NCBI GenBank assembly: GCA_963693315.1
Contig: OY856187.1
Coordinates: 113,662,437 to 113,726,436 of the forward strand
Direction of reading: 5' to 3'
From: Diogma glabrata
Lineage: Eukaryota; Arthropoda; Insecta; Diptera; Cylindrotomidae
DNA: 64,000 nucleotides
Part shown: positions 22,968 to 34,470 of the stretch, one piece after another
How positions within the stretch are numbered: position 1 is the first letter of the stretch
How the letters are laid out: every line of letters starts with the position of its first letter
Notes under the pieces: model-generated
Told to the model about the DNA's origin: nothing
The model's database searches: none
The model's input: the letters and a program-made list of their open reading frames with translations, nothing else
Made by a program: the position numbers and the translations under genes

Positions 22968-24380
22968 TTATTTTAGACGCAAAATAGAAAAAATATTTTT
23001 CAAAATTCTACATTTTAAATAACCAACAAATGTTATAGAAAATTTTTTGCCGACACCTTTAACCCAATTCATTGACTGAAACAGAAGGCTACTAATATAC
23101 TTATAGTCAATCGATACACGTGATTGGTAAATCTGCTGGTTTGAGTATTTTGTACAATTATGTGTATTACTGAAAACTAATAGGAATACATATGATAGAA
23201 ATGTAAAAATTTGCGTTAATAATTTTCGGTTAAAAACTGGCTTATTTCTCAAAACTGTCTTAATTTTCATTTTACTTCTGCTGCTATTTTGAGTGCTTAA
23301 ATTGGTAATAGTGGTTTTGTTTAAATCCATATAAATAGAACTCACATCTCTCGTTTTAGCCTTGCATTTCATTGAACTGATTTTCTGCGTTAAAATGTTT
23401 TTTACGCTTCTTTTCAATTTAAACTTTTGAGATTTTTGGACTCTGGTTTTGTGAGTAATCAATTTTTCTTTTAATAAAATTTTCTCTAATTTTACAGGTC
23501 TTTGTTTTATCTCATAATATTTTAATCGGATATCATCTGCTGCTAATTTATGTGAAAGATTCTTTGGAACAGTTTCAACAGTTGATTCCTTTGGTGAGTT
23601 TAAATCATGCAAAAAGTTTGACTTTTCAAGGTGAACAACAATACGCCTACAATTTTTAATAAATTCTACCTGTTTTGGTAACACGAATTTCTGGTTTGAC
23701 TTGTCAATAATTTGGTTTAATTTTCTATCTTCGATTACTTTATCTTTTACATGAATTTCAAAATTTTTAGATTTCAGATTTTCGTTCTTATGCGATTCCA
23801 CTGTAGCTTTGAGGTTTTTAATCATTTGGTTTTTATCTAATAAATGTTTATTTAAAATCCCAACTGTTTGTTTGGCTATGGAATTCTCAAGTTCTAAGTC
23901 TCTAATTTTTATTGAATGATTATTAACTGTTAACTCTGATTCAGTAAAACGTTCGTTTAAATTTCTAAAACTTTCTTGAAGCTCCCAAAATTGAATTTTT
24001 AACTGTTCGTATTCCAAACTTTTGTGTTATAGACTACCGTTTACTGCATTTAATTCTTCTGTAAAAATTATGTGCTGTGATTTTATTATTTCCGTTTCCC
24101 TGGATAGTGTTGCAGTTAAAGCTTCACTTTCTTCTAAGTCTAAGTTTGCCACTGCTAAATCATCTTCTAGCTCTTTCGAATAATGTTCAAATTGCTCAAT
24201 ACGGTTTTGTAAATCTGAATTTTCTTTTTTAAGATCTTGTACAGATACAACCTTATCTCTAATTTCTTGTTCTAAACTATTGATTTCAAATAAATTACGG
24301 TCCTCACTGATGATTGTTTTATCTATTTCTAAATCTAAATTTTTCCCTGTTTCTAAAACTTTTTCATACGAGTTTTCATA
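22968..24380 (-). pseudogene. Coiled-coil protein ORF in LTR element (broken by one stop)
   Basis: The frame is open from just below a TAG at 24381-24383 down to 22968, about 470 codons, interrupted once by TAA at 24027-24029. The product is rich in Leu, Glu, Lys, Asn and Asp in heptad-like spacing over the first 220 codons ('LENSIAKQTVGILNKHLLDK', 'SDLQNRIEQFEHYSKELEDD'), as in a long coiled coil. It then turns Lys/Arg-rich and has one hydrophobic segment ('IFTFLSYVFLLVF') that could span a membrane. No ATG lies near the 5' limit. I do not recognise a gag, pol or env signature. It may be captured cellular sequence or a fast-evolving element protein. Upstream (24480-24600) the same strand shows a short Asn/Gln-rich, gag-tail-like stretch. 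Confidence 0.6.
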
Positions 24381-24884
24381 CTATTTAAAAACTTATTTTT
24401 AGCTTATTTCTATAGGTAAATGTTTACAATTTAATAAATTTATTGAACCTGACTCACCCGATACTCTGTTTTTTGAAGTAATTTCTTGAAGTGTTGCTCC
24501 TCTCTTATGTTCTATTCTGATTGGTGAAACTCTTGCTGAACTTCCGGATTATATTGTTGATTGAATGCTGAATTGCTATTGCGAGGTTGATATAATTTCC
24601 AATATTAACTTTGTGTGTGTAACTTGGACCTTTCAGGATGTTTGATTTGTTCTCAATCCGCTAAAGCGGTCGTTTCCCTTACTCTGACCAAGTAGGTGTA
24701 CTAAACTGCAGAAATATTGCACCGTCTCCTCCGTATTTCTATTACGAACAATTTTGCTTTTCTGTTTTTTTTTGTAATGCAATCGCCAAATTTAACCTTA
24801 AGGCTTGATTAAATTTTCCTTGTATTTTGGAATTGATTTTAACTTATCCAAAACTACAAGGGGCGGATTACCGGCTGCGCCAAA

Positions 24885-25697
24885 TGTTATATCCTTTTCA
24901 GGCTAGGATATAACTATCTCATACCAACACTGTTATTTAAATTAACTTACGTTAATTATTTAACTTTAACTGAATTTACCTTTATAATTTCTGCCAATTG
25001 TTATCATTAATTAAAAAGCACTTTTTATTTATTTAAGTAATATTTATTTATTTTCGACACTTTCTTGTTTGGTATTTAAACTATTAAGGCAACTCTCCCA
25101 AATTTAAGCAACCCTCTAGTGCTATTGACACTTAAATCTTGAATTGACTTACACTTTAATCTTAACTGTTTTACAAACTGACACTTAAATCTTGAATTAA
25201 CTGACACTTTAATCTTAATTGTTTTACAAACTGACACTTAAATCTTAACTTTTTGTTTACTGACCGACCACTTCAATCTGTGTCTAAAAAACTACTCTAG
25301 ATACTAACTGACTGCTTCAGTTCACTGCCAAAATATTACTCATTTAATATAATTAATTAATCTTTAAAATCAATTTTTATTTGGAGGGGAATGTTGTAAA
25401 CCGTTTATTTCCCGTTATAATAAAAAAACGACCAATTAAAATTTAATAAAACCATTAAACATAATTGACCTAATTTAGAAGATTTCCCAATATAAAAATT
25501 CACAAGTCAAGAAACTAAGTTTGTTCACACTTTTTATTATTTTTATTTTTTAAATATAATAAAAAATGAAACTATGCAATTTGACTTGTATTAAATTTTT
25601 ACATTGTGAAATCACAGACAATTTTTAAACCAAATTAAATTTTGAAATATCACTTTAAGTTCAATAAATTTAGATTAGTTTTAAAAGGTTTACAACA
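24885..25697 (-). repeat. 5' LTR of second LTR retrotransposon (813 bp)
   Basis: It shares 25284-25697 and 24885-24930 with the other LTR almost identically. The middle (about 24931-25283) is unrelated or very diverged and carries a 53-bp tandem repeat, with units starting at 25127, 25180 and 25233 ('gacacttaaatcttgaatt'). Since LTRs are identical at insertion, one copy was later altered, for example by conversion from a different subfamily. Confidence 0.85.
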
Positions 25698-25849
25698 ATA
25701 ACTCTTTGTTAAAATACAAGTATTTTTTTATCTCTGTTTAGAAACTTATTACAAAACTAACACGAAACATCAATACGTTGCCGGAAAATTATAATCAAAA
25801 TTCCAAATATATTGTTAAATTAAATAAAATCAATCTTTTTTCAAAATTC

Positions 25850-26130
25850 CATAAATATTCCAAAAATTAGAATAAAATCAAATATTTAAACTTTTTCTAA
25901 ATCCCAATAATATTCCAAAAATTCTTAAATATTCAAACTTTTTCCAAAATTCTAAAAATATTGCAAAAATTATTACAAAATCAAAAATTGAAATTTTTTT
26001 CAAAATTTCAAAAATTATAATAAAATCAAAAATTCAAAATTTTTCAAAATTCTAAAAATATTCCAAAAATTCTTACAAAATCAAAATATGAAACTTTTTC
26101 AAAATTCCAAAAATATTCCAAATATTAGAG
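25850..26130. repeat. Degenerate 50-57 bp A-rich repeats
   Basis: A run of imperfect units built on 'attccaaaaattcttacaaaatcaaa' and 'actttttcaaaattctaaaaat'. Spacing varies between about 48 and 57 bases. It has no coding capacity. Confidence 0.55.
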
Positions 26131-26199
26131 ACATTTCCATGTCCAACTTCATTTACATTTACATTTTACGATTTACATTTCGCCATAATAACAGCTACA

Positions 26200-26720
26200 T
26201 TTTTTTTCCAAAAAATTGGCTATAAAAATAAATGAAATCAGTTTTTGACACACTTGACATTATTTTTTGACAAACTTATAATGTCATAATTGTCTATAAT
26301 AATAATAAAATTTCATGTCATACAAACAATTATTTTTATTTTTTTCTAAAAAAAAATTGGGTAAAAAATAAATAAAAACTTTCTTTTGACACACTTGACA
26401 ACATTTTTTTGACAAACTTATAATGCCATAATTCTCAATAATAATAATAAAATTTCATTTCAAACAAACAATTTTATTTTTTTTTCCCAAAAATTGGCTA
26501 AAAAAATAAATGAAATCATTTTTTGACACACTGGACATTATTTTTTTGACAAATTTATAATGCTATACTTCTCTATAATAATAATAAATTTTCAAACTAT
26601 TAATTTTATTTTTTTCTAAAAAAATTGGGTAAAAAATAAATAAAAATCATTCTTTTGACACACTTGACATTTTTTTGACAAACTTATAATGCAATAATCT
26701 AGTTTTTGATCTCACATACC
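26200..26720. repeat. 137-bp tandem repeat, about four units
   Basis: The word 'gacacacttgacat' (third unit 'gacacactggacat') recurs at 26247, 26388, 26525 and 26657 (periods 141, 137 and 132). Each is followed by 'gacaaacttataatgc', 'ctataataataataa' and a T-rich run with 'aaaattggg/cta'. A partial fifth occurrence lies near 26819. It belongs to the element that splits the Penelope copy. Confidence 0.75.
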
Positions 26721-26849
26721 AATCCCTACCATCAAGATTTCTCCAAATTCAATGTTCCAACTCGTAATCACTTAAAATGAACGTTTTTTAAGCCAAAAAT
26801 ATGAAAATTTGCTATTTTTGACACACTTAATGATTTTTTGACACACTTT

Positions 26850-27110
26850 CGGTACAGTTATTGAACACAGCGTCCTTTTGGACCTGTACCTTGAGTATAC
26901 CTATTTTTAGAAAGAAAAATTTTTGAAATCTCTCCAGCGGTTTTCCCTGCAGCGTAGGTAATGACGGACGGCCGGACGGCCGGCCGACAGACAGACAGAC
27001 ATTTTTTTTTGCTTTTTTAGAATCAGTAGGTCCTTAAACGTCGAGAAATGCCAAAAAAAGTGGGGGTAAGAATTTCACTTTTGGCTCATGAATGTAATAC
27101 TTAGGTCTTT
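26850..27110. repeat. Dispersed repeat end with GGACGGCCGGAC / GACAGACAGACA block
   Basis: This GC-richer stretch ('gacggacggccggacggccgg' then four GACA units) is followed by 'gaatcagtaggtccttaaacgtcgagaaatgcc'. Short C/G-rich GGAC/GACA blocks of this kind are common in dispersed insect repeats. It abuts the broken reverse transcriptase frame and creates a false extension of that ORF (residues after 'KHPSIK'). Confidence 0.45.
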
Positions 27111-27114
27111 CAGA

Positions 27115-28734
27115 CCGAAGTAATTTAATTGAAGGATGTTTTCCATTAAGTAAAATAAGAAAATTGTCTAACTGTCTTTCTGTACCGGTCCAAAGGCAAA
27201 GAATATCGTCTACGTATCTATACCAAAATAAAATATTACTAGCTTCTTGTAAGTTAGCATCTAGGAATTGATATTCAAACCAATCCATAAAAATTTCGGA
27301 AAGTAAGGGTGATAAAGGCGAACCCATAGGGAGTCCGTCAGTGAATTTAAAAAATTGGTTTTCGAAAGTGAAATAATTTTGTTCCACGCAAGTCCTATAT
27401 ATAAGGATTAACTCATCTCTAATATCGGCAGATAATACATTCACGTTTATAATTTGAATTACAATATCATTTAGTATATTTAATGGAATAGAAGTAAACA
27501 AACTTGATACGTCAAACGATATTAATTTAGAATTTAGAGGAACTGCAACATTTTTAATTTTATTAATGAGATCTAAAGAATTTTTAACTGAATATTTAGA
27601 ATCAAAACCAGTTTTTTCAATGAAAATATTTTGAAAATTTTTGCAAAGTTTTTAGGCAGGAGCACTACAATATGAAACGATTGGCCTAATTGGTATGTTT
27701 GGTTTGTGCAATTTTGGTAGTCCGTAAAGGACAGGTGCAAACGGATTCATTTGTTTTAATTGAAATGCTGTCGAAGATGGTATCAAATTAGTACATGAAG
27801 AAAGACAATTTGTTACACATAGTTTAAATTTAGTTGTAGGGTCGGTTCGAAGAATTTCAGCATTGCTATCAAATAAGAAGTCATTAATTTTTTGGATATA
27901 TAAAAATTTAGGTAAAATTGTGATGGTATTTCCCTTATCAGTTTTACAAAGAATACAGTCATTTAAAAGAAGTTTGGATTTGATAGTTTTAACTAAATTT
28001 AAATTTTTAGAATCTAAATGACTTATACTTAAATTTTGGTTTTTTTCACATCTAATTTCTTCGGCACAAATAGCTTTTAGGTTGTTTTTGTTAATGGAAC
28101 AGTTAAAACTTCCAGATAAAGCGACTTCCACATTAAAAGCCACTTTAAATAAATCGTCGGAAACATTAGTGTTAGCTGGTGCAAACTTCAGTCCTCTATT
28201 CAACAAATTTGTTTCTTCTATTGTAAAATTAATAGTTGATAAATTTTCAATTTTTAAAAAACTCATGAGATGTTTCTTGTGGAATTGTTTCAGAAAAATT
28301 AATGATCAAAAGTTGTTCCAACTTCTTTTTTTGTAGTAAATATTGTTGATGTGCAATTTCATTTACTTCATTTCTTAAATAAATATCAATTACATGAAAT
28401 ACTGTAGGATGTAATCTATACATTTCAGTATGTGCATATAAATAATTTATTTCAGCCTGGAGCCACGCTGCTTGTCCTATGTGAATAGCTTTCAATGCAC
28501 GATCATTTTTAATTGCGGTATAAATTTGAATATAGTTTGGTATAATTTTGAATTTTTTACAGCGTGTATATTAAACCATAAATGATTGTTGGTAAGTTCT
28601 TTTTTCTTTAATAACTTTTTATAAATAACAGTGAGAGTGGCTAGATCTGCCAATTTAATAGTATTTATTGAGGTTACTGTTGGCACTTGGCGAAACATTA
28701 TTAATAATAAATTTATTTTTAATAAAAGAAACAC
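27115..28734 (-). pseudogene. Penelope-like element reverse transcriptase (N-terminal and core), broken
   Basis: Four frame segments on the minus strand follow one another: 28734-28492, 28495-28247, 28266-27652 and 27651-27115. The first two are Leu/Lys-rich N-terminal sequence. The third contains 'LLNRGLKFAP', 'CKTDKGNT' and 'YGLPKLHKPNIPIRPIVS'. The fourth has 'DGLPMGSPLSPLLSEIFMD' and the catalytic 'YRYVDDIL'. These are hallmarks of Penelope-like reverse transcriptases. Defects: a TAA at 27652-27654 inside an otherwise continuous frame (where relatives usually have Tyr), and two frameshifts near 28500 and 28260. The coding sequence is cut at about 27121 by a foreign insert and continues at 19964. 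Confidence 0.86.
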
Positions 28735-28799
28735 TTGTTTGTATTGCGCAAATTAATTTTTGTTTCTAACTTTATTTATTTTAAAATAAAATTAAAATT

Positions 28800-28860
28800 A
28801 AAAACAGCTCAACCGGTTTCGGTTTTTACGCCATTTTCAAGAGCTTCAAAATTGTTACAA
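28800..28860 (-). ncRNA. Degenerate hammerhead-ribozyme-like motif of Penelope terminal repeat
   Basis: On the minus strand, upstream of the Penelope frame, lies 'GAAAATGGCGTAAAAACCG' followed by 'AAACCGGTTGAGC'. Penelope-like elements are known to carry hammerhead ribozymes in their terminal repeats, with a CTGA(A/U)GA core, a short helix II and GAAAC before a CCGGT strand. The GAAAC-CGGT part is present, but the CTGAUGA core has degenerated to CTTGAAAA, so self-cleavage is unlikely. Assignment rests on resemblance only. Confidence 0.4.
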
Positions 28861-29045
28861 AGAAAAAATAATACAACATGTCATTTATATACAAATAAAA
28901 TTAAATTAAAAATGAAAATAGATCAGAAATGAATACAAAACAATTTTTAAATTTAAATAATAGTAAATTCAAAGAGCTGACATTTTTAAAATTATTGTTT
29001 ATCCATTAAATATTAAAATTAATATTATTAATATTATATTAAAAT

Positions 29046-30715
<1,670 letters not shown>

Positions 30716-30915
30716 NNNNNNNNNNNNNNNNNNNNNNNNNNNNNNNNNNNNNNNNNNNNNNNNNNNNNNNNNNNNNNNNNNNNNNNNNNNNNNNNNNNNN
30801 NNNNNNNNNNNNNNNNNNNNNNNNNNNNNNNNNNNNNNNNNNNNNNNNNNNNNNNNNNNNNNNNNNNNNNNNNNNNNNNNNNNNNNNNNNNNNNNNNNNN
30901 NNNNNNNNNNNNNNN
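30716..30915. other. Assembly gap of exactly 200 N
   Basis: A round-number run of N flanked on the left by (TA)n. The true length is unknown. Sequence on both sides should not be assumed to be contiguous. Confidence 0.99.
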
Positions 30916-30953
30916 GATATCTCAGAGCTGTGAGATTTCAGCCCCTCCATATT
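30916..30953 (+). repeat. Terminal fragment of the 19965-type element
   Basis: 'gatatctcagagctgtgaga' and the following 'tttcagcccctccatat' match the reverse complement of the left end of the insert at 19965-20002. It ends where decayed CMC transposase sequence begins. The palindromic ATCTCA...TGAGAT sits close to the terminus in both copies, which supports this being a real element end. Confidence 0.6.
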
Positions 30954-32300
30954 TTTATTTTCAAAACATGTGATATTGAAATAATAGTTTCTAATTTAAC
31001 CAAGATTAATTCATATTCATTTTTGATTGGCAAAATATTTTCAACTACTGTATTTGTTTCATAATTTCTGAACGTATCGTTATTATTTATATCAAATCGT
31101 TTAAAAACGAAACATAGATTATTTTGAACCGTACATAATTCCATCATTAATTTTAATTTTTACTAAGTAACTGTTACTTTTGTTTTTTTTTATATTGTTC
31201 AGAAGTACATATTACATTTTTTATCTTGACTCGAGTATAAATATGTAAATCATTAAAACATAAATTATTTGCTTCAATCGGTGCAATTTCAGTCTCATTC
31301 ATTTTATTCATACTTTTCATCTTATTTAATAATTCATAATCTTTTGGTTGTTGATCATTATCTCTAATTTCAATTTCATTGGAGTTCTAGAGTTATTGCA
31401 CCTTGAGATAGTTTTAAATTATTTATTAATTCTTGGTCATGATGTTTACTAGCATGCACCGATTGGGCAAGGAGCCCATTCCAATTTTCAAAAGGAAAGG
31501 CAGATGTTGCCCACAGTGGACCTCATCTTTTCACAACTAAAACTAAATGAAGCAGTTGATGCACATTATCTAAATATTCTCGATCAGCGTATAGCTGTTG
31601 TATGTCTCTAACAAAAAACTTTAATAGCTCTTCTGTTTGTTGTAACTCCGGATAAACACAAATATTTTTTTATAATAAGTTAAATAGAGATACTACTAGA
31701 AGGAACCAATGTTGAAGATAACAATTAGGTAAGTAACTACAAAGTATCGGTATCGAATAAAAAAAAGGAAATTATAAAATTCTGACGCTTTATAATGGGT
31801 GTAATTACTCGATTTTCAGGGCATTCTATTAAAATATTAAGGGGGCTTTATATTTATTATAGAACTATCGATGTCTATAATAGATTTGTTAATGTTCCAG
31901 TCACCTTTTTTTTTAACCAAATTGTAATAAATTGTTTCACACCTCCTAAAAGCACTGAATGCATTAATCAAGGAACTGTACAAGTTGCTAAATGGATTAA
32001 AGGCAAAGCTGAAAGGACTGATTTTCCTTTCACACCTTTTACACTTGTTTTCTGTTGCGTTAAAGTTTTTTCTGCTTGTCTATTCATTGATTTGTCAGAT
32101 CTCAGTGGACTTTCTTCATCATGAAAAAAAATATGCACGAATAGTTTTTTGTCTTTCACTTTTTTACATATTTTCGTTTTAATTTCACATAAATTGCATC
32201 TATATTTTTCATTAAAATTTACTAGGTTTAGAAGTTGGGCCCTAGCTGGTGCGTCAGCAACAAACAAAGGAGCTGTTACTTATATACTATTTCAACTGCT
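30954..32300 (-). pseudogene. CMC/EnSpm-type transposase remnant
   Basis: On the minus strand, frames with several stops read 'FVADAPARAQLLNLVNFNEKYRC' (about 32267), 'GVKGKSVLSALPLIHLATC', then after a stop 'LMHSVLLGGVKQFITIW' and 'IKPP'. Further on come 'HYKASEFYNFLFFYSIPIL' and 'LP-CYLQHW-LLV-LF-LL', and then 'GPLWATSAFPFENWNGLL' (about 31475-31525). The segment at 31147-30954 is the C-terminal tail ('NILPIKNEYELILVKL'). This order (PAR, MH-VLLG-K, W/KASE-R-FL, DUF4218-like GPLW-SAF-FE-NG) is that of animal CMC/EnSpm transposases. At least five in-frame stops show that it is dead. The terminal inverted repeats were not found. Confidence 0.75.
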
Positions 32301-32841
32301 ATTTCTTATTATTATGTCTTGTATTTTGTTTAATTTTAATTATTTACCAACAGCAATTTAGGGCATTGCAAGAAAAAAAATTTTGTAGGTTATGTATAAT
32401 TTAAAAAAATATTTTTTATTAGTTTGAATGGCATATTTCACTTTTATGCAAAATACATAATAATTAGCATAAATAATACCGTATATAAGGTAAAATGTCA
32501 AAAAAATGCAAAAATTAATTTTTTTTTCATGCCCAAAAGTGGGCTTTTAAATTAAATCAACATAATTTTAATTATACTTAAGTTAAAGGAGATAAAAAAA
32601 GTACAGATTAAAAAAAAAAAAATTTATTTTGGATGACTGGCACCATTTGCCAAATTTAACGAAAAATGCCAATTGTGGCCGAAAAAATTAAAATTTTTTC
32701 ATAAAAATTAAATTCCATATTAAGACTATTAAAATACATGTTCCCTGAAATTTTCATGAAAATTCGACGATTTTTCCGCCCCTTATCATAAATCATAAAT
32801 TTAGTAAAAAAAAAAAAGTCACACGATTCGGTTTTTTGAGG
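32301..32841. other. AT-rich DNA without recognisable genes
   Basis: Contains a short run of words ('gccaaatttaacgaaaaatgcc', 'ttccgccccttatcataaatcat') typical of unclassified insect repeats, but no boundaries can be set. No coding similarity is seen. Confidence 0.4.
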
Positions 32842-33448
32842 TTATATATTTATTTATTTATTTCATCAGCAATACATTGTATCATAGATTAATTATCATG
32901 AGCTTTAAAATTAAAAACTAACAATATTAAATTATGAGCTAATTCAAACAAATAAGAGAATAAAACATTAAAATAAAAAGAAAAAGAACAATTTAGAAAC
33001 AGTTTAATAAAATTCAAGATAGATACTTATCATTAAGAGTTTAAAGAAATTTAGTTTAAATTGAATGTAATAGTTTTATTCTGATTCTATTCTTAAACAC
33101 CATTCTGGATATATTAAAATCGAAGACATCCGAAAAATAGTTGAAGTGCCTTGAAGCGGTGAGCAATGGATCACTTGTTCCATAGTTTGTTCTGCGATAA
33201 GGGAGTTTTAAAAAGCTTGATATTGTTCGTAACTGTTGTGTGGGAGCATAAATATTTATTAACTGTAATAATAAGGGGCAATCAATTTTATTAATCAAAA
33301 TGTCATAGACAAAGATTGCCAAAGAGATTTGTCGTCTATTCTCCAGTGTTTCCAAACTTAAAAGTTGGCACTGTTCATTATATTGTGGTAGTACATACGC
33401 GGGCAAGCTAGTAACCCTAGGAAGACGACGAAGAGCGTAACGGCAGGT
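32842..33448 (-). pseudogene. 5'-truncated LINE, 3' end of ORF2 plus tail
   Basis: On the minus strand, 33445-33056 encodes 'CRYALRRLPRVTSLPAYVLP' and then '...RRQISLAIFVYDILINKID', '...YRRTNYGTSDPL' and 'FNYFSDVFDFNISRMVF', the usual C-terminus of jockey/R1-type LINE ORF2. A 3' UTR follows and ends with AAATAAATAAATAAATATAT at 32863-32842, a typical LINE tail. The element is truncated at 33448 and there the plus strand reads 'ggttaggttaggttac'. Confidence 0.75.
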
Positions 33449-34009
33449 TAGGTTAGGTTACATTTTTAAAGTACCTAACTACCCTAGATGGATTCGAAAT
33501 TTAATCACAAATATTTTCCATTTTTTTTTTATTATGATCATTACAGCCCGAAATATTTCAAAAATAGTGAAGCGACCTACTCAAAAAACACCAAAAAACC
33601 AGTTTTTGCCATTTTTGAGGCCCTTACGGACCCCCAAATTTGCTAAATAATTACATGCCCACTAACTTTTATGTCCCTAACATAAAACAAAAAAAAATCA
33701 ACTTTGCTCTTACATCAAATATATCACTTTTTTTTTTTATATTTTTTATATTAGCGTTGACATTTTTTGATAGTTTATCTAGTCGGCTAGCCCTGATGAG
33801 AATGATAAACTTTTTTAAAGTTGAAAATTTTCTCACTGGTTCGAAACTAGATCGGTTGAAAATTGTATGGATTGCAAAATGTTTCATAATTTGCACCATA
33901 AGTTTTTAGATTCAGTTCTTATATTATTCTTGATGGGGGAGATTTTCCATCGGAGTGATGTTATATCAGAAATAATTTGCTGAATTAAACTATTCATTAT
34001 ATCGAATAT
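33449..34009. other. AT-rich DNA without recognisable genes
   Basis: Open frames on both strands at 33640-33909 overlap completely and lack motifs. The stretch at 33540-33640 ('caaaaaacaccaaaaaaccag...ggcccttacggaccccc') looks like part of a dispersed repeat but has no partner in this window. Confidence 0.4.
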
Positions 34010-34275
34010 TTTCGATGGTATGATATTTTGATAATATGCTTTTTAATTCGATTTTGTGAACTTCGATCACTAATTTTTCGATGATACATTTCTAGTTTCA
34101 GTTATTTCGATTCAATGACTTTTTGACAGTGTGAACGTTCGGTTTTATAATTTTCGACGATGTAATTTTCGGTAGTTCGATTTTTCGATTGTATGATTTT
34201 TTATTTTTCGATGCAATGAATTTCGAGAATATAATTTTTCAATAATATGGCATGATTCGTTTTTATCGACTTCAT
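34010..34275. repeat. Degenerate TTCGAT/ATGATTTT short-period repeats
   Basis: At least twelve occurrences of 'ttcgat' or 'ttcga' alternate with 'tatgat', 'atgatt' or 'aatgaatt' at spacings of roughly 15-30 bases. This gives an imperfect tandem texture distinct from the flanks. No gene is present. Confidence 0.5.
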
Positions 34276-34470
34276 ACTTGGAGTATAAGTATAATTGTAA
34301 AGGTGAAGTAAAAAATAAATTTGTTTTATGAAAATTTTAAAAGTGGTTAGTTTAGCCTTGTTGCGGTGGCTGTCTTGATTTTTAATATAAATTTTACTTA
34401 GCTTATCTTACTTTAGTTTTCTCAGAAAAAACTAAGGCTAGATAAGATAGAAGAGTTGCGGTGGTAACTG

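Larger units (their letters stand above)
20091..25701 (-). mobile_element. Second LTR retrotransposon, no visible pol, with coiled-coil ORF
   Basis: Ends are TGTTGT...ATAACA on the element (minus) strand, with perfect ATAA duplications and LTRs of 813 and 737 bp. Next to the 5' LTR the strand reads TTTGGCGCAGCCGGTAATCC, close to the tRNA-Ser-type primer site of Drosophila 17.6/297 elements (GGCGCAGTCGG), and a polypurine tract precedes the 3' LTR. These features point to the Ty3/gypsy group. The 4.05-kb interior has one long frame (22968-24380), coiled-coil-like, and no reverse transcriptase, integrase or protease motif. It lies inside the element that interrupts the Penelope copy. Confidence 0.85.
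19965..27114. mobile_element. Unclassified element splitting the Penelope copy (contains a nested LTR element)
   Basis: The Penelope RT frame breaks off at about 27121 and resumes at 19964 with the expected next residues. At the edges lie similar words, CCGAAGTAA (27115-27123) and CCGAATGGTAA (19953-19963), as for a target duplication with decay. Without the LTR element at 20095-25697 the insert is about 1.55 kb. One end reads ATATGGAGGGGCTGAAATCT and contains an ATCTCA...TGAGAT hairpin; the same end recurs at 30916-30953. The interior has a 137-bp tandem array and a GGACGGCCGGAC / GACAGACAGACA block. No coding sequence is recognised. Confidence 0.5.

Noticed and set aside
27034..27120. Apparent C-terminal extension of the Penelope RT frame ending 'FLAFLDV'
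   Set aside because: The bases belong to a different dispersed repeat (the 26850-27114 block). The genuine continuation is at 19964, so the 'FLDV' ending is fortuitous.
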